This document shows positions 14,684 to 27,405 of a stretch of DNA of 64,000 bases, piece by piece. The notes beneath the pieces are model-generated. The model was given only the letters and a program-made list of their open reading frames with translations, searched no databases and was not told the origin of the DNA. A program made the position numbers and the translations under genes. Source of the DNA: Gorsachius magnificus (Eukaryota > Chordata > Aves > Pelecaniformes > Ardeidae); NCBI GenBank assembly GCA_034008185.1, contig CM067084.1, positions 16,698,385 to 16,762,384 on the forward strand. Direction: 5' to 3'. Each line of letters starts with the position of its first letter. Position 1 is the stretch's first letter.

Positions 14684-16725
14684 AAAATACCAGGATTGTT
14701 TTCATTATAGTAGTCTATGCAAGCAGGATACCTTTTTAAATTCACTTTTGAAAAACTTTTGTCTTTGGTTCACCTATGTTACTGAGTTAAAATTAATTTA
14801 CACATGCACATTATGTGCAGAAAGAGGGAGAAATAATCTACTTTCTAGCAAACTTTATAAACTTTACTGTATCATTGAGAAATTTTTTATCAGCATTTAG
14901 AGAAAATAATACAAATGCTGGTGTTCACTTCGTGTTTTTTGTCTCTGAATAAAGTCACTTTTAGCTGAAGGTTTTTGTTTTACCTGAGGAAAACTTTTCA
15001 ATGACTAGATAAAAATGGGAGGAAAAGGACAAGTTCAAGTAAAAGTAAACCCCAAAATTGTGTAGGTGCTGGTCTTCAAAGGTATGTAATTATTGGAAGA
15101 TGTAAATAATTGTGTAGTGGAAGATTCAGAAGGGGTAAAGCAGACTAGATGTCCTCTTCCCCAAGTTCAGCATGAAATATGTTTCTACGTGGCATAATCC
15201 AGCTTTTCATTCAGTTTACCGTGACAATTCCTGCCTTTATTTGGTAAATTTGATCATTTTAAAAGCAGAGCATGTTTTGATAAACCCTTCTGGTTATGAT
15301 TCCAGCACATTTAAGTTTCATTTTTATTAGTGGAATTAACTGTAGAATGCAGTTTTCATACACTGTGAATTCCAGTTTTCATCTGAATGACAGATCCAAA
15401 GGAAAAACTATTGTCTTGTTAAATAAGGAATGTGCCATTCATCATTTTATAATGTACTAAATTTAAAAATTAATAACCAAAATAAATGTCTGCTTAACTA
15501 TGTAATTGCTAGAATGACTATGAGATATATTGGCTAAGAAAATCAGTTTGTAAAAGTTGTTGTAAACAGTGTTTTGCAATCCAACAATAGCGATCCTTTC
15601 TTCTAGAAATTAAATATCCCAGTGCACAAGAAGGTTAAAATCAGCTATAAAAGTTAGGTTTCCTGCTTTCCTTTGTTCTTTTACAATTATAACTGGGGTG
15701 ACAGCGGATTCCTTTTTTTGCTTTTGGCCAATCCACCTTGATTAGGGGTGCATTTACACCCCCACAAAAAACCTTCTTGACTGGACTCCTTTGGTGGTAC
15801 TTTGCAGATTTATGCTATCTAAGAGGTTAATCTTGGAATAAGACCAACTGATAAATGCTGTATCGTGAAGTCTGTACCTCTGACTGATGATTCCTGTGTG
15901 AAAGCTGTGTGTGAGTGATTTAAATTCTGTTTCTGCTTAGAAACTGCTTGAAGTCCAGCTCTTTGTTCCAAAGATGTGCTGACAGTAAATGTTTGGACTG
16001 TTTGTTGTTTTGTCCATGCAACGAAAGAAAGCCTTCCAGTGCTGGAATGCTTTAGTTCTTTAAGGTGTAAAATTAGGAACATCCTTTATGTTGGTGAGGA
16101 CTTTGTATTTTTTCCAATGACTAATAAAAGTTTTAACTTTGGCTGCTATTTCTTCTCTTCTTGTGGCAACTATGTGTTCAGCCATTAATTTAATGCATAT
16201 TTCAATAGTGTGTTCGTGCGGGCAGCCACTGAGGCAGTATCTACGCAGTTATGCGAATGAGATCTCAATCCAGAGCCAGCATCGTGATCCCAATGTTGTA
16301 ATAGCTGCAGCCTCTTTTGAAACCTTCCCAGTCGTACATGCCTTAGTACAGCGCTGAGAAGATTTTTAAATAGATTCATCAAAACTTGTAAAGGCAAAGT
16401 GGCAGCTCAAATAATAGCCTGCTATATGCAGTTACATTGTATCTGTCTTTATTAGATAAGGAATGTGGAATTTTGTCTTTTTATTGGTTATGTCATACAT
16501 CTCGGGTAATTTGTCTTAGCTTAGGATGTAGGACATGTAGGAGAAATACTTTCAAGGAGGAAATGCAGAATCATACCATGGCCATGTCTGCAAAATCAGC
16601 TTGACATTATTGGTTTTGAATTTGAGGATCTGACTAGTTACCTGGTTATAAAGATTCAAACATTTTGGTATGAAAAGAAATTTTATTCACCTTGTTAATT
16701 CTGCCTTGAATATATTTCCTTTTAG

Positions 16726-16857
16726 TCCTGGTCAAAGCCGTCCATCAATGGTCTCGTGGATGAATACTCCATCTGCTAACGCAGCTGCCACAAATACTGC
16801 ACCATCCGCTTTCTTCTTCCCTAACCCTGCCACTGGGAGTGACAGAGCAGTGGAAAG
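16726..16857 (+). CDS. ARHGAP10: ARHGAP10 coding exon, linker before SH3 (third from last)
   Basis: Exon of 132 bp between a tttag acceptor and a gtatga donor. The first base completes the Leu codon begun at 3741, and the exon ends with two bases of a Ser codon completed at 18182. It reads PGQSRPSMVSWMNTPSANAA and then a TNTAPSAFFFPNP-type stretch ending GSDRAVE. No folded domain is visible; this is the flexible linker just before the SH3 domain. Because 132 is a multiple of three and both ends are in the same phase, the exon could be skipped without shifting the frame. Identification is by in-frame continuity with the SH3 exons that follow. Confidence 0.87.
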
Positions 16858-18181
16858 GTATGACGTACACTTCAACTTTTGCTGGTTATTTCTTTGCCTC
16901 CTTTTTTCCCTATCTTTTTAAAAATAGCTAATTCATGTCTTCTGCAGTATGTGAATGATTATCTCAAATCAAGAAATGCAACCTTAGTGGTTATGACTGA
17001 ATAAAATAACTGTACTTTGTGTTATTTTTTCCTTTGAACACTTCCCTTGTAGAAGGCACCCAGATTGAGCCAGTGGCTTGTGGGTTAATACAAGCAGACT
17101 TTGATTTGGGTGATCAATTCATAGTGTCTCTTTACTGCAGTGATTCTCTTACAGTGTCTTTTAAAATGCAGATGCTTTCTTTTCCATAGCCACCCATGTC
17201 AAATTTAAGTTTCTCAACCTATCCTTCTTGCCTTTGAAGGTCTTCACCATCTTAGCTTTTTCCTTCAAGTTTTATAATATTTGCTTTTCTAATTAAAGTA
17301 GTTGGTATATTCATAAATTCTTTCCAACACTTGGTAACAAAATTCCATTTCTTATTACTGGTGGCATTTTGCACCAGAATTGCATTGTCTGTTTGACTGC
17401 AAGTTCCTTGGGGGCAGGGAGAACATCCCAGTGTTTTATGTGTAGTTGTTGTTGCCTGGGCTCAACAAAAGATGATTTAATGGTGTGGGTGCTGTGTCTA
17501 AACAAAGAATCATTGGGCAGCAGCAAACTGTCAGTTTGCAAAGGCGTGATTAAGTAAGACATGCCAAAAAATACTTATATATTCCAAGATCTCTGCTTAT
17601 CGTACTTGGAGAAATTAGTACTGTGGACAAATTCATATTAATGGCTTAATGGCTTATTACTGAGCGTCCTGAGAACACCTCTAGATGACTGCCTGAAATG
17701 TTAGAAATCTTACCGTGTTTAGGACAAAACAGCATCTTCAGTAGTGTAGTAATGTTGTATTGTAAACAAATATAAAAAGCTAATTCTGTACAGTGATAGT
17801 GAAAAGCTGAATTGCAAAATTAATGAAGAAACATTTGAGAGGATAGAATGATTAGTCTATAAATTTAGTATGCTTTGCTTACTATTGATTTTACTGCTGA
17901 TTAGCACTTGGCAAAACTTTTAACTGTAGTTTAAAGTTGAGTTTATCATAAAAATATGTGTGCGTAAAGTTGGGAGGATGATATTCAGAAATGCCAACAG
18001 TAAGCTGTGAAGCTTCAGCTTTGGCATTTGTATGTATGAATTATAAACCTGTAACGATGCATGTGAGATTGTGTTTAAAGTTTTAGTCATCTCCAAATGA
18101 GAATGGAGAGAGAATGGCTAAGAAAGGAGTGTGTCTTCATAATAGTCAAAAATTACTATAATTCATAATTTCATTTTTCAG
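16858..18181 (+). other. ARHGAP10: ARHGAP10 intron, about 1.3 kb
   Basis: Short AT-rich intron from the gtatga donor to the ttttcag acceptor before 18182. It contains no repeat I recognise and no supported gene; short open frames here are chance. Confidence 0.8.
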
Positions 18182-18273
18182 CGTTGCCCAACGAAAAGCA
18201 AGAGCAGTTTATCCATGCGAAGCAGAACATAGCTCTGAATTATCATTTCAGATAGGAGCAATTTTTGAAGATG
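18182..18273 (+). CDS. ARHGAP10: ARHGAP10 coding exon, first half of SH3 domain
   Basis: Exon of 92 bp with a tttttcag acceptor and a gtaagt donor. It translates to VAQRKARAVYPCEAEHSSEL, then SFQIGAIFED, and ends one base into a Val codon. The segment from KARAVYP is the first half of an SH3 domain: AVYPCEAEH takes the place of the ALYDY motif, SSELSF matches the conserved D/S-E-L-S-F strand, and the acidic IFED corresponds to the n-Src region. In GRAF proteins the C-terminal SH3 binds proline-rich partners such as FAK and PYK2 family kinases (established knowledge of the family). The motif fits ARHGAP10 better than ARHGAP26 or ARHGAP42 as I remember them, and the neighbouring NR3C2 gene agrees. 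Confidence 0.93.
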
Positions 18274-20616
18274 GTAAGTACTGCTTGAGTAAATACAAAG
18301 CAATGAAAAACAAATTGACAAAACTGCTAAAATGGCTTGGGATAAAAATACAAGCCTAACTGCTATTCTGCCAACGTTGCTGATGGCACACAGTTGGTGA
18401 CGTAGAAGATTTCTGGTACGCAGAACCCACTTAGCATGTACTTAGCACTGTGAGGCAATGCCTTTGATTTCTGGTGAGTAGAAGCTTTCAGTTGGTCTAA
18501 TTTTTCAGCACTGTTTAATTAATACCAAAAAAGGTAATTCTGCAATGAAAAAACATCTTGGCGTATGAAACTGTTTTTTTTTTTTTTTAAATGTGAACTA
18601 TTGTTGTAAAATAACATATGGGCTTTCATTTAAAGAAAAAAAAAATCCGTTTAAGGATTTTCAAGCAAGCAGAGCTCCAAGTAAATCAGGTGATCACTGG
18701 AGAGAAAAGGGAGTGTTAACTTTTTGGATCGAGGGATGCCTTAGTGTGTATACGTACTTGTAGAAAAAGGAATATTCACTGAGGTACAGAATGAAGGCCT
18801 GTGTTTAAAGATTTCTATGGACCCCAATACAGTGTTAGATATGAACATCCAGAAGGTGATGTCTGTGCTCAGGTCTGTGTTGCTCCTCAGTGAGCTTCCA
18901 TGGCTGTAACTCCTCAGCAACTGCCCAGGGACTTCAAACTGATAGGAAAGGTTTCAGTTTTTTAACCTTATGCCAATGACTACTGTGATACAAACTCTGA
19001 AGATGCAGAAGACAACATTAGAGCGTAGTTTCTTCTATCGCAAGGAAATTCCTATTATGAGAAACAGATGGTATGGAATGGCTCAACAGGGCCCGGTCAA
19101 ATTCCACAATTCTTGTTACTTGAATGCAATCTAATAATAATTCTAAGCAGAAATTAATTCATAGCAGCAGCACAGTAAGACTGTTGTTTGTTACAAGACC
19201 TTGATAAAAATTACGTTCATACTAAAAACCAGAAGGCTCTTAAGTTTGGCCAAATCTTCATCCAAGTTTTGTGCAGGCTGGAGGATTCAAAGTGATCTGA
19301 GAATAGTATCCTGAAGAACCTTGTGAGTACTGAGACCAGTATTTCAGTCTGTCTAGAAGCAGGGGGGTAGTAAGAGGCATCCTGGTCTCTAAAGAATCTG
19401 GAAATTCTGCAGTGATGCCTGTTTTCTTCTCATCCATTGTCAGCTTTTAGCTTGCTACCAGGTCAGAAATCGGATATGTGCTTTCCAGAGGGAAAGTGGT
19501 ATTTAATTCTGCATGACCGCTTAGGGGATGTACTGCCCAGTCACTCAAATACCACATGTGAGAATCTTTGGTTGGATGTCCAATAAAGGAGGAGTATTCC
19601 AGATTCCCAATTTACATCCAGCAGGAAAAAGAGAAAAATACACAGTCTAAAACAGCTGGAAAACATCAACCTGCAGGCATTAAAAAGCTAACTAAATATG
19701 TCTTATATTTCCCAAATGCACCCTGTTAACTCTATTAGCACGGGATCAAAAGTTTTTCTTATAAATGAAAATCTTTTCATCCTGTCCTCCCTAATCCCAG
19801 TAGAATGTTGCTAATTTTTTTAACAAGCTGAAACAAATGGGAAGCTCAGCAGAATCTTTTCTTTCTTAGCATGTGTAACAACACCACCAAATTGCACAGA
19901 CATAGACATCTCCTTCCCCTTCTTTGTGATGCTTATTTTAAAGCAGACAGAGCGTAGGACATTCCTGTCCTCTACCTCCTCTCAAACAAGTAAACAGGTC
20001 CAGACTTTAGTTCTGCTCCTTTTTGCAGCATAAGCTGGTCTGGGGTCCCCACTAGGTTCTTCCCTACTAGCACCCACTTTACAAAATCATACTTGATGTT
20101 TGCCATTAGAGCTGCCTTGCAGGCAAATCACGTCTGAATCAAGTTAGGTGGGAAACCTTTTAAAGATGAATTAGCTAAATGATTGCTCTTTTTAAAGTCT
20201 CTAACACCAGTTATTTTAATTTAAGTTTTTTAAAACATGACTGATGGGGATCTTCAGCAGACATAAAACTGTGTACAGGAAAAAAAAATAAATCTAGTGC
20301 ATGGGGGAAAAGATCTGATGCATAGAAGAGAGGCATTTCTAACTCAGAACAGCAAGGGTTGCACACCTGTTGTGTTGGCATGGGATAAGAAAGTCTTTCA
20401 AGAAGTAGTTGCTTCTGTGTCGTGCGTTTGTGCGAGAGCAACGTTAAGATTCTTTTCTTGTGCAAAGAGATTGCTAGAAGTTACGGCAAAGCTACCGTGG
20501 TTTTGGTGCATTACAGCCTCAGCTGAGTTTTTCAACTAGAGAGTTGGATTGTCCAAGAACAAGTACGGAATTCGACTCTCTGGCACCTGTGGAGAAACCT
20601 TTCAACTGTGTAAGAC

Positions 20617-20637
20617 TTTTTTTTTTTTTTTCCCCCC
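20617..20637. repeat. T15C6 homopolymer tract
   Basis: Fifteen T followed directly by six C in the last ARHGAP10 intron. An identical T15C6 tract occurs at 51764-51784. Confidence 0.8.
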
Positions 20638-21304
20638 GTATCGTCATACAAATAAGGTTGGAAGCTTGGGAAAAGGTTACGTGGATTGCATTTTGAAAAC
20701 CTAATTGCAGATTTCCAATGGGAAAGATCATATTTCCTTAAATACATTTGTTTTGATTTATTTCACTGTATCCTGGTTATTTTATAGGCATTGTCCTTGC
20801 CCTGCAGGGTTTCCAGGCTAACGTAGGCTGTGGATTGGCAGAAAGGAGGAGAGCATGCAAGTAATAAGGCAGTAACTGAACATATGTAATAACTTAATGG
20901 TCATTCCATAATCGTTCCCAGTAGGTTATGTCATGGATGGCTCTGTCAGTATAGAAAGGTATTCTCATTAGATGTGCAGACCCGTCTCCACGTTTGAAAC
21001 CTCTGAAATGCCTTCACATAGACCGTTTCTTTTTTGTGCTAGGTACCCTTGTGTCTATGCTGGGATCAGATTCCAGTGAATCAATTCAGGTTCTTTAGCT
21101 ACTCAATTTAAATTCCCATATGCCCTAATAAAGCCCCCAAATGAAGAATTAAAGTAATAATACATCAATTCTGCAGCTCTACCAATAACCTTAACTATCA
21201 AAGTGACAATGCATCAATCAAGTTGACGTACAGCTAGTATCAACCATTAAAGCAACTGTTAAATTAATGTCTACTAAAAAGTGCTGCTTCCATTAGTGAA
21301 GGTT

Positions 21305-21470
21305 TTATCCGTCTCTCCTTTCTCCACCCTGCCTGTCTCACTTTTCTAATCCTGCCTCTCTCACCTCTCACTATCTGTTGAGTGTTTTCCTTTCTCTTCC
21401 TTCTCTTCTTTGCTTTGTTTCCTTCTCTTTTTCGTTTCCCTTCCCTGTTCTTTTTCATTTCTCTTGGTCC
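21305..21470. repeat. Pyrimidine-rich tract, about 165 bp
   Basis: A stretch overwhelmingly of C and T on the plus strand, built from CTCTC, CCTTTC and TTCTCTTCC blocks and broken by only a few purines. The complementary strand is correspondingly A/G-rich. It is intronic; no coding or splice role is visible. Confidence 0.75.
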
Positions 21471-22803
21471 ATAGATGTTGATTGCAGCAGTTCTCTCTTA
21501 CCTGTTATTATTCTGGATGAATCCTGGCTGCTCTAGCCTGAGACAGGATAATGGCATTTAGTGAAGTGGTCTTGCACCTGCCATAGCTGCTAAATGTAAT
21601 ATTGGTGGAAGAAGTAAGAGTTTAATCTTCACTCCTGTCTCCGCTTCCTGTTTCTAAATGGGGAAAAAAAATCTGTTTGTGTCTCAGGCTGACAAGGTTA
21701 TATTTACTAATATTTTAAATTAAGCTTTGTATCACCTGATAGGCGCCTGTATAGAATCTGAACGTTTGCCTATTCAGGTGTTTTCAATATTGCATATATG
21801 TTGTGCTACCCTGTGAATCCCTCAGTCTTTCCAGTAAAGTGTCATACAATATGAACACTAAGGTGCCATCTGTAAGTTAAAAAGAAGAGGCAAAGTTTTC
21901 TATTTAACTGAATTGTGTAAGAAAATGAATATTGTCATCTAAACAATATCCAGTGGATTATTTTTTTAAATCTCCAATTCAATTTACCTTAGGCTGTGCC
22001 AATATTTTTATTTCCTCGTTGCTACAGGCTATATTATTGACAGTACATAACAATATAATTCAAGTAGTTGGAGGCAAAGCTTGAAGAGTTTGCAGCTGGA
22101 TAAGGGCACATATGGGAAGAAGCAGAGTATGATCTGAGATTGTAAGAGACATATGCTGGCTGTATATTTTTGTTGTTTTTGAAGCAGATATTCCCAATAA
22201 TCATGGAAAGAATAATCAGACTGCCTGGCATTGAAACCTTGCCAGCCTTGGAGCCAAGTGTTATTAAATTTCTGGTTCTTGAAAGAGACTGCTTAGAAGT
22301 CAGTAAATGGGAATTTCACTAGGGAGAAGTGTTTTAGATAGGGTAAATGGTGTTTACATAACAAAATTCCTTGGCAGTATTGCTAGCAGGAAGGCTTCTT
22401 GAAAACTTGTCAAGATAGCTCTCATCAAAGCTTTTTATGATTTTTACGATCAGGCTTTAAGGGAGAGAAAATATGGGGAAAACTGAGAGAGTGTTTTGTA
22501 ATTTTCCTCAGGAAAGGTGTGGCGCTGATTGTCCTCACTGAGCATAGTAGGGACACAACAAGCCATGTTCACCCAGCTGTTGTCATCCCTCTCTACTTTC
22601 CTAGTGTCACAAAGTGCCAGCCTTAGTTAATGTCCCCAGTTTTGACTCCAGGGTACTCTTCCCTCTTACTCGTGCTGTGGCTTCTGGACTGTCTGTCTTT
22701 ATGGTACTGACAAATGAAGGATTTACATCAAAGAGTTCTCCCAAAATACTATATTGCACTGTATGTGCAAATAATTCTACTTCTTTGTTCACCTTCCGTC
22801 TGT

Positions 22804-22886
22804 GGATTTCAAAGCACTTGGAAACATTCATGTGCACTAATTATCTCCATTTTACACCTGGAGAAGCTGAGATTACAAGCTGTGGA
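22804..22886 (+). mobile_element. Ancient SINE/LINE-tail fragment (MIR-like), left piece
   Basis: The stretch GGATTTCAAAGCACTTGGAA followed by CATTCATG and ATCTCCATTTTACACCTGGA resembles the widespread amniote repeat segment that reads roughly 'caaagcacttta...ccattttacagatggggaaactgag'. It is degraded and identified from memory of the consensus, so the family name is uncertain. The part that normally follows it lies about 600 bp downstream. Confidence 0.5.
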
Positions 22887-23499
22887 CAGATGTTCTCCTT
22901 TTCAGATACCTCCATGGCATTTGGAGGTAGTTACCTCAAACTGCTGCTGAAAGTTACAATCACTTCACCAATAAAAAGTGCCGGATGAACACTACCAAAT
23001 TCCTGCTGACTTTGCTAGAAGTTTTAAAAAGCCATTGAAGTCACTAGTTGACCTTAACCAGTCTGACTTTGCTCCTGCCAACAGTGTTGTGGAAGCAGTG
23101 GTCTCCGGAGGAGAAGTGTTAAAGTGGAAATGTTTAAACTGATGCATGTAACTTGTAGCTGGTGTGTGTGTAGGACTGTCAGAGTTGTTCGGCTGTCAGG
23201 TGGGATGGGAATCAACTCAGAAGAAAGACCCCAAGTCTCAACGTCTACACACAGGTTGCCAAGTTATAGCGCAGAGAACTCAGCAGCAATTCAGCTGACT
23301 AACCACTTGCCTCTATTTTAGTGTTGCCAAATTATTCTTTGAGCACTCTCTGTATTCATTGTATTGACTAGATGTCCACCAGTTGTAATGGGAGCTTAGA
23401 CGCTTCTATATAGGGAAGTCTCAGTCTGCAAGCTGAATTCCACCGTCACTGATTTGTCATGGTCTATCAGAGTGTTTGCTTTTGTTCACAAGCCTGAGC

Positions 23500-23606
23500 C
23501 CTTACAGGCAGACTGTTTTAGTTGTGGTCACCCAGTAAATCTTTAGCAGAGTCAGGAAGAAGACCTCTTGACTCCTAGCCCTGCGTCCTGTCCACAAGAT
23601 AATTCT
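23500..23606 (+). mobile_element. Ancient SINE/LINE-tail fragment (MIR-like), right piece
   Basis: GTGGTCACCCAGTAAATCTT followed by AGCAGAGTCAGGAAGAAGAC and CTCCTAGCCCTGCGTCCTG matches the right half of the same repeat class ('ggtcacacagtaagtc...gcagagtcaggaa...gaactcctgactcccagtcctgtg...ccac'). It has the same orientation as the piece at 22804. It may be the other half of one interrupted copy or an independent fragment. Confidence 0.5.
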
Positions 23607-26600
23607 GCTTGTCACAACATGTTTAAGGGAAACAACAAGTTTTTAAATGTCAAATTCCATGCTGACCCTAAGCATGCTAAATGTTTGTGTATTTCTGTGG
23701 TCCACTTTACCCATAGGGATTGTTCCAAAAGCCCATAGGGATTGCTAAACATGGAGGGCTTGCAAACACATTTTGTTTCTTTAATTTCTTGGCGAAAAAT
23801 TGGCCAGCGTGATTGAGTTCTAAGGGAATGTATTCTGCTGTTGTAGTGGTTTTAGCAGGGAGATTTCTGTTGCCCACAAAATGCAATGTAGCTTGTTGGG
23901 GTTGTTACTCTGTTTGGTAAAGTTGTCCAGCAGAAAGGGAGGCCCTCTTGTGCCAGGCACCATGCGTGTTAGATTGCCTCCCCTGTGTCTGTTTCCTCCC
24001 GAAACAGCTAGTTTCCACAAAGGTGTGGAAATCAGTGTGAATCAGTGTCTGATTCAGTCCTGCTGAAGTTCGCAGCACCGAGGCGGTGAACTAATACTAC
24101 TGTGGAAATGAGCCTTTGACTCATGTGTAGTCGAGACCCATGAGCTGCCAAAGCAGAACCAGGTCCACTTACAGCACTGGATCTCTGGGAAGAGCTGCTT
24201 GCAAATTCTGTGTATTTGCAGTTAGATAATCATCACATTGGCCATATTGAAGCCATTTTCTATGGAGAATACAGAAAAGTAAGAGGAAATGCTGTAAATG
24301 CCAAGTTGACCTTACTGTGTTTCTTGATGAGATGAGATCAAAAAGCTTTTACTTAGAGAACTCATTGCAAGTTGAAAGTCTGTTGATTTTGTTTGTCCAT
24401 TTGATTTGGTGTGATTGTTCCGTAGCGCTTGCCATCGTTACTGATGCCAGGCATTCTCCTGCTCTACGCTTTGCCTCCACTAGAGCGAGACTGCTGCAAT
24501 GGCCTTGTGGATGGTACCGAGGAAGCTGCCATCCCACTCTGGGCTCTCAACTTTGCTGCTATTTTCACTGTCCTAAGAGGTGCTGGCTTTTGGTGGTGGT
24601 TCTTTGACTGGTCTTGTGCCGTCTTGCTATACACTTGTTAAACCTGGCTGAAAATACTTAATTTTTATTTCTCTGCTCCGTATCTTTCCCACTACAGGTA
24701 TTTTCCCCTTCTGTCCTTAGCCAAAGTAAGACTTAGTCCTATGGGATGCTTGCTCCAACAGTGAGTTGTAGTTTCAAGGCCAAATGTGTGGTTTCTGCAG
24801 CAAGGTATTTTTAAACGAAGCAGGCCTGAGAAAGTGCTAAGAACTGTAATCGTTGATGGAGAAGAAATGACAGAAAGGGGACGCTACGGAATGTCTTCTC
24901 TTGAGCCAGGTATTTTGTCAGAAATAGCCTGTGTCCTCGGTTTAAGAAAAGCTGTGCGTGATAGCAAAATGTCTTTTGTGTGGTAAAGTGTTTTTTTATT
25001 TTAAATGAATGCTGCTGTACACTAAACTTTGGAAATGGATTAGCAAAGAAAACAGATCGTTGGAGCTTAAAGCAGCTTTACATTTGGACAGCTTCTCCAT
25101 TAATATCATTTGCCTACAGAAGAAGGCAGTGATGTTCGTGGGTATCTTAACCCTTCTTGCAGGGGCAGAAGTCTTAGCTGATGTGACAGTCGCCACCACT
25201 GCTGAATGTTAAGGATTACTTCTTGGTGCTCGACCATCGTGCAGACTGCAGCACGCTCAGAGATAAAGCAGAGTTCAGTATTAAGTATCAGACTTGTTTA
25301 GAAAGTATTTCTTTCGAAATGGGCTGCTGTGTTGAGCCAAGTGATTCAGCATAGTTTGAGCATTTCCTCCCCTGGGTAAATTTTAGGTAAATTTCAGTGT
25401 GATCCCCTCAGATGAGGGCTGCCCTCATTTTGAACAGGCCTTTGATTTATAGACGCTCACAGGCCAGTAATACCGGTCCTCTCTCTAACATAAGTTGAGG
25501 TTGAGCTCCAGAGGACAAGTAGAAATTTCCTACTTCCAGGTTTTCTTCTTGTTTTTCTTCCTAATCTGTCATTTTTTGGAGTTTGTTTCCTGTTATACAG
25601 ATGTGCTCTGTAGGCATGGGAGACCTCAGGGAGAGGCTTGGCTGTCCGCTAGAGCGGCTGGCGTGCTTGCTGGAAAGGGTAGAATTATGGCCGCTGTGGT
25701 GGAGCTTCTGGAGGGAGGTTTGTGGGGGTGTCAGCGATGCCGTTTCAAATGCACGTGGACTCTGTAATTGTGGAATAAAAATGACAAAGGGAGAGGAGGG
25801 CCTGCTAATTACTGATAGTAACGTGAGTTACTGTGTGTGCAGGGATCCCAAGAGGTCATTTTCTATGTATGGTTTTTTCCTTTGGAATCTTTCTGTCAAA
25901 TGCATTCATTATAAATATAAGCCTAAACTTCTGATCTGAATCTGAACAATCAGTATCAGTTGAAAGCAGTTTTGTTTTCTGGCTTTCTTGGAGATATAGC
26001 TGTTGTTTAAATGGTGGTTTCTGAGCACATCTTCTAGCTTCAGGGTCTGACAGTAACAGGACACAAGGAAAAAAAAAATAGGGGGAAGTATGGTTTAAGT
26101 GCTCAAATTTAGAGCCTTACAATGCTTTTGAAAGTGAGACTTAACACGTTGCTCTCTCTTAACTGTTATTTCCCTGATTTGTAGAAGGCTACAAATACCA
26201 CATTCCCCCATGTGTTAAATGTGTTTTAAATAAAGCACTGACATGGCTGGCAACATGTTTCAGCATTTGCCTGATCTCTTCCCGAAATAATGTCTGTCTC
26301 GGAAGCACTGTGAGGATAAATGAATATGGTAGAGGATGTTGTAGGTTGCAGAAAGTGTGGGATTTGAGTGTTCCATAGGTAAGTAGGTACCTGTATCATA
26401 TTCATCTAAGGATTTGAGGACTTTTTAGTCTGTTTTCCAGAGAAATGAGGCTTATGCTTCTTTTTAAACTTCCTGTCAAATGTGATCAAAATACATATAT
26501 AGGAAGCCAGATTTCATTAGTTTTGCTGCTCACAGAATAACTTGTGGGGCATTTAGAGTCTGAGCCGAAACTTTTCTTATTTTAGATTTACGGATGCTGT

Positions 26601-27316
26601 TGTATAAACTTTGGGATCAGCAGTGGTGAGCACTTAGGATGGCAATAAGGAACAAGGCGTATCATTCCAGCCTCTCCTTTGTGTTTTGTGAATAGCACTG
26701 TGTATTTGAATTTGAGAGAGAGGATTTAACCAGCAGAATGATTGAGAGTTTGTCCACTGATCTCTTCCAGTAGCAGCTTTACTCCGTGAAGAGATGATAC
26801 TTGGAGTGAGATCTGGCTCATTTCTGTTTCCCTTATCATCCTTTACGCGCTTACTTTTCACGCAGAGTAAGGTCCTATGCCATTTTTCTGTGGCTCTGGG
26901 CTTCCAGATTCATCACCTCAGCTCAGGACAGGTTTTTTGGTCTTGCTTTGCCCCCAGCTACTGGAATTGTTTCCCACTGTTTGATGTGAATTCTAACTTC
27001 CCCCTAAAGGCATCTGGATTTGCTATTTTATAAACCTGTCCTAAATTCCATTACCTGTTTCCTTAATGAAGCCTCCTGCACCTAAAAACTATTTAACCAC
27101 GTAAACTTCACAGGAGACAGTTCAAGCACCTGTATTATGCATGTATTTAACTTAAGTTAATCATCCTCTTCATCTTTCCTAGCCAGATTCTTAAACTGGT
27201 CATTGCAGAAGGCTGGATGTTTTTATGGATGCTTTACCTGGTGTCATGGAGCTAAAGCTAAAAGCACTAACTCAAGCATAAAAAGATGCAGTAATTTTTC
27301 TCCTTTTCTTTTGCAG

Positions 27317-27405
27317 TGCAATTTTCCAGAGAACCAGGATGGCTAGAAGGCACGCTAAATGGCAAGAGAGGACTTATTCCACAAAATTACGTTCAGTTTT
27401 TATAG
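27317..27405 (+). CDS. ARHGAP10: ARHGAP10 terminal coding exon, second half of SH3 domain and stop
   Basis: Last coding segment, 89 bp from a tttgcag acceptor to the TAG stop. The first two bases complete the Val codon begun at 18273. It reads QFSREPGWLEGTLNGKRGLI and then PQNYVQFL. These are the conserved SH3 core elements: the invariant Trp (GWLEG), the G-x-x-G-L-I-P strand and the P-x-N-Y-V ending, which contributes the Pro and Tyr of the peptide-binding groove. The SH3 lies at the extreme C-terminus, as in all GRAF proteins. Together the four exons give 157 residues, about the last fifth of a protein usually near 790 residues. No frameshift or missing SH3 core residue is seen, so the domain should be functional. 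Confidence 0.94.

Larger units (their letters stand above)
3743..16725 (+). other. ARHGAP10: ARHGAP10 intron, about 13 kb
   Basis: Large intron from the gtaagt donor after 3742 to the tttag acceptor before 16726; donor and acceptor phases match. It holds simple sequence: an A/C-rich (AAACC)-like stretch at 5371-5408, a long pyrimidine-rich stretch near 12355-12415 and a 20-T run at 14664-14683. The 199-codon open frame at 4937-5536 matches no family I know and has no splice context. I recognised no complete mobile element, though old decayed ones could be missed by eye. Confidence 0.75.
18274..27316 (+). other. ARHGAP10: ARHGAP10 last intron, about 9 kb
   Basis: Intron that interrupts the SH3 domain. 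It includes a T15C6 tract (20617-20637), a long pyrimidine-rich segment (about 21305-21470) and two pieces of an ancient interspersed repeat (22804-22886 and 23500-23606). I see no gene on either strand; several frames of 60-120 codons lack splice or family support. Confidence 0.75.

Noticed and set aside
3580..27405. Assigning the SH3 exons to ARHGAP26 (GRAF1) or ARHGAP42 (GRAF3)
   Set aside because: The AVYPCEAEH and NGKRGLIPQNYV motifs fit ARHGAP10 best from memory, and convergent NR3C2 next door matches the ARHGAP10 locus only.
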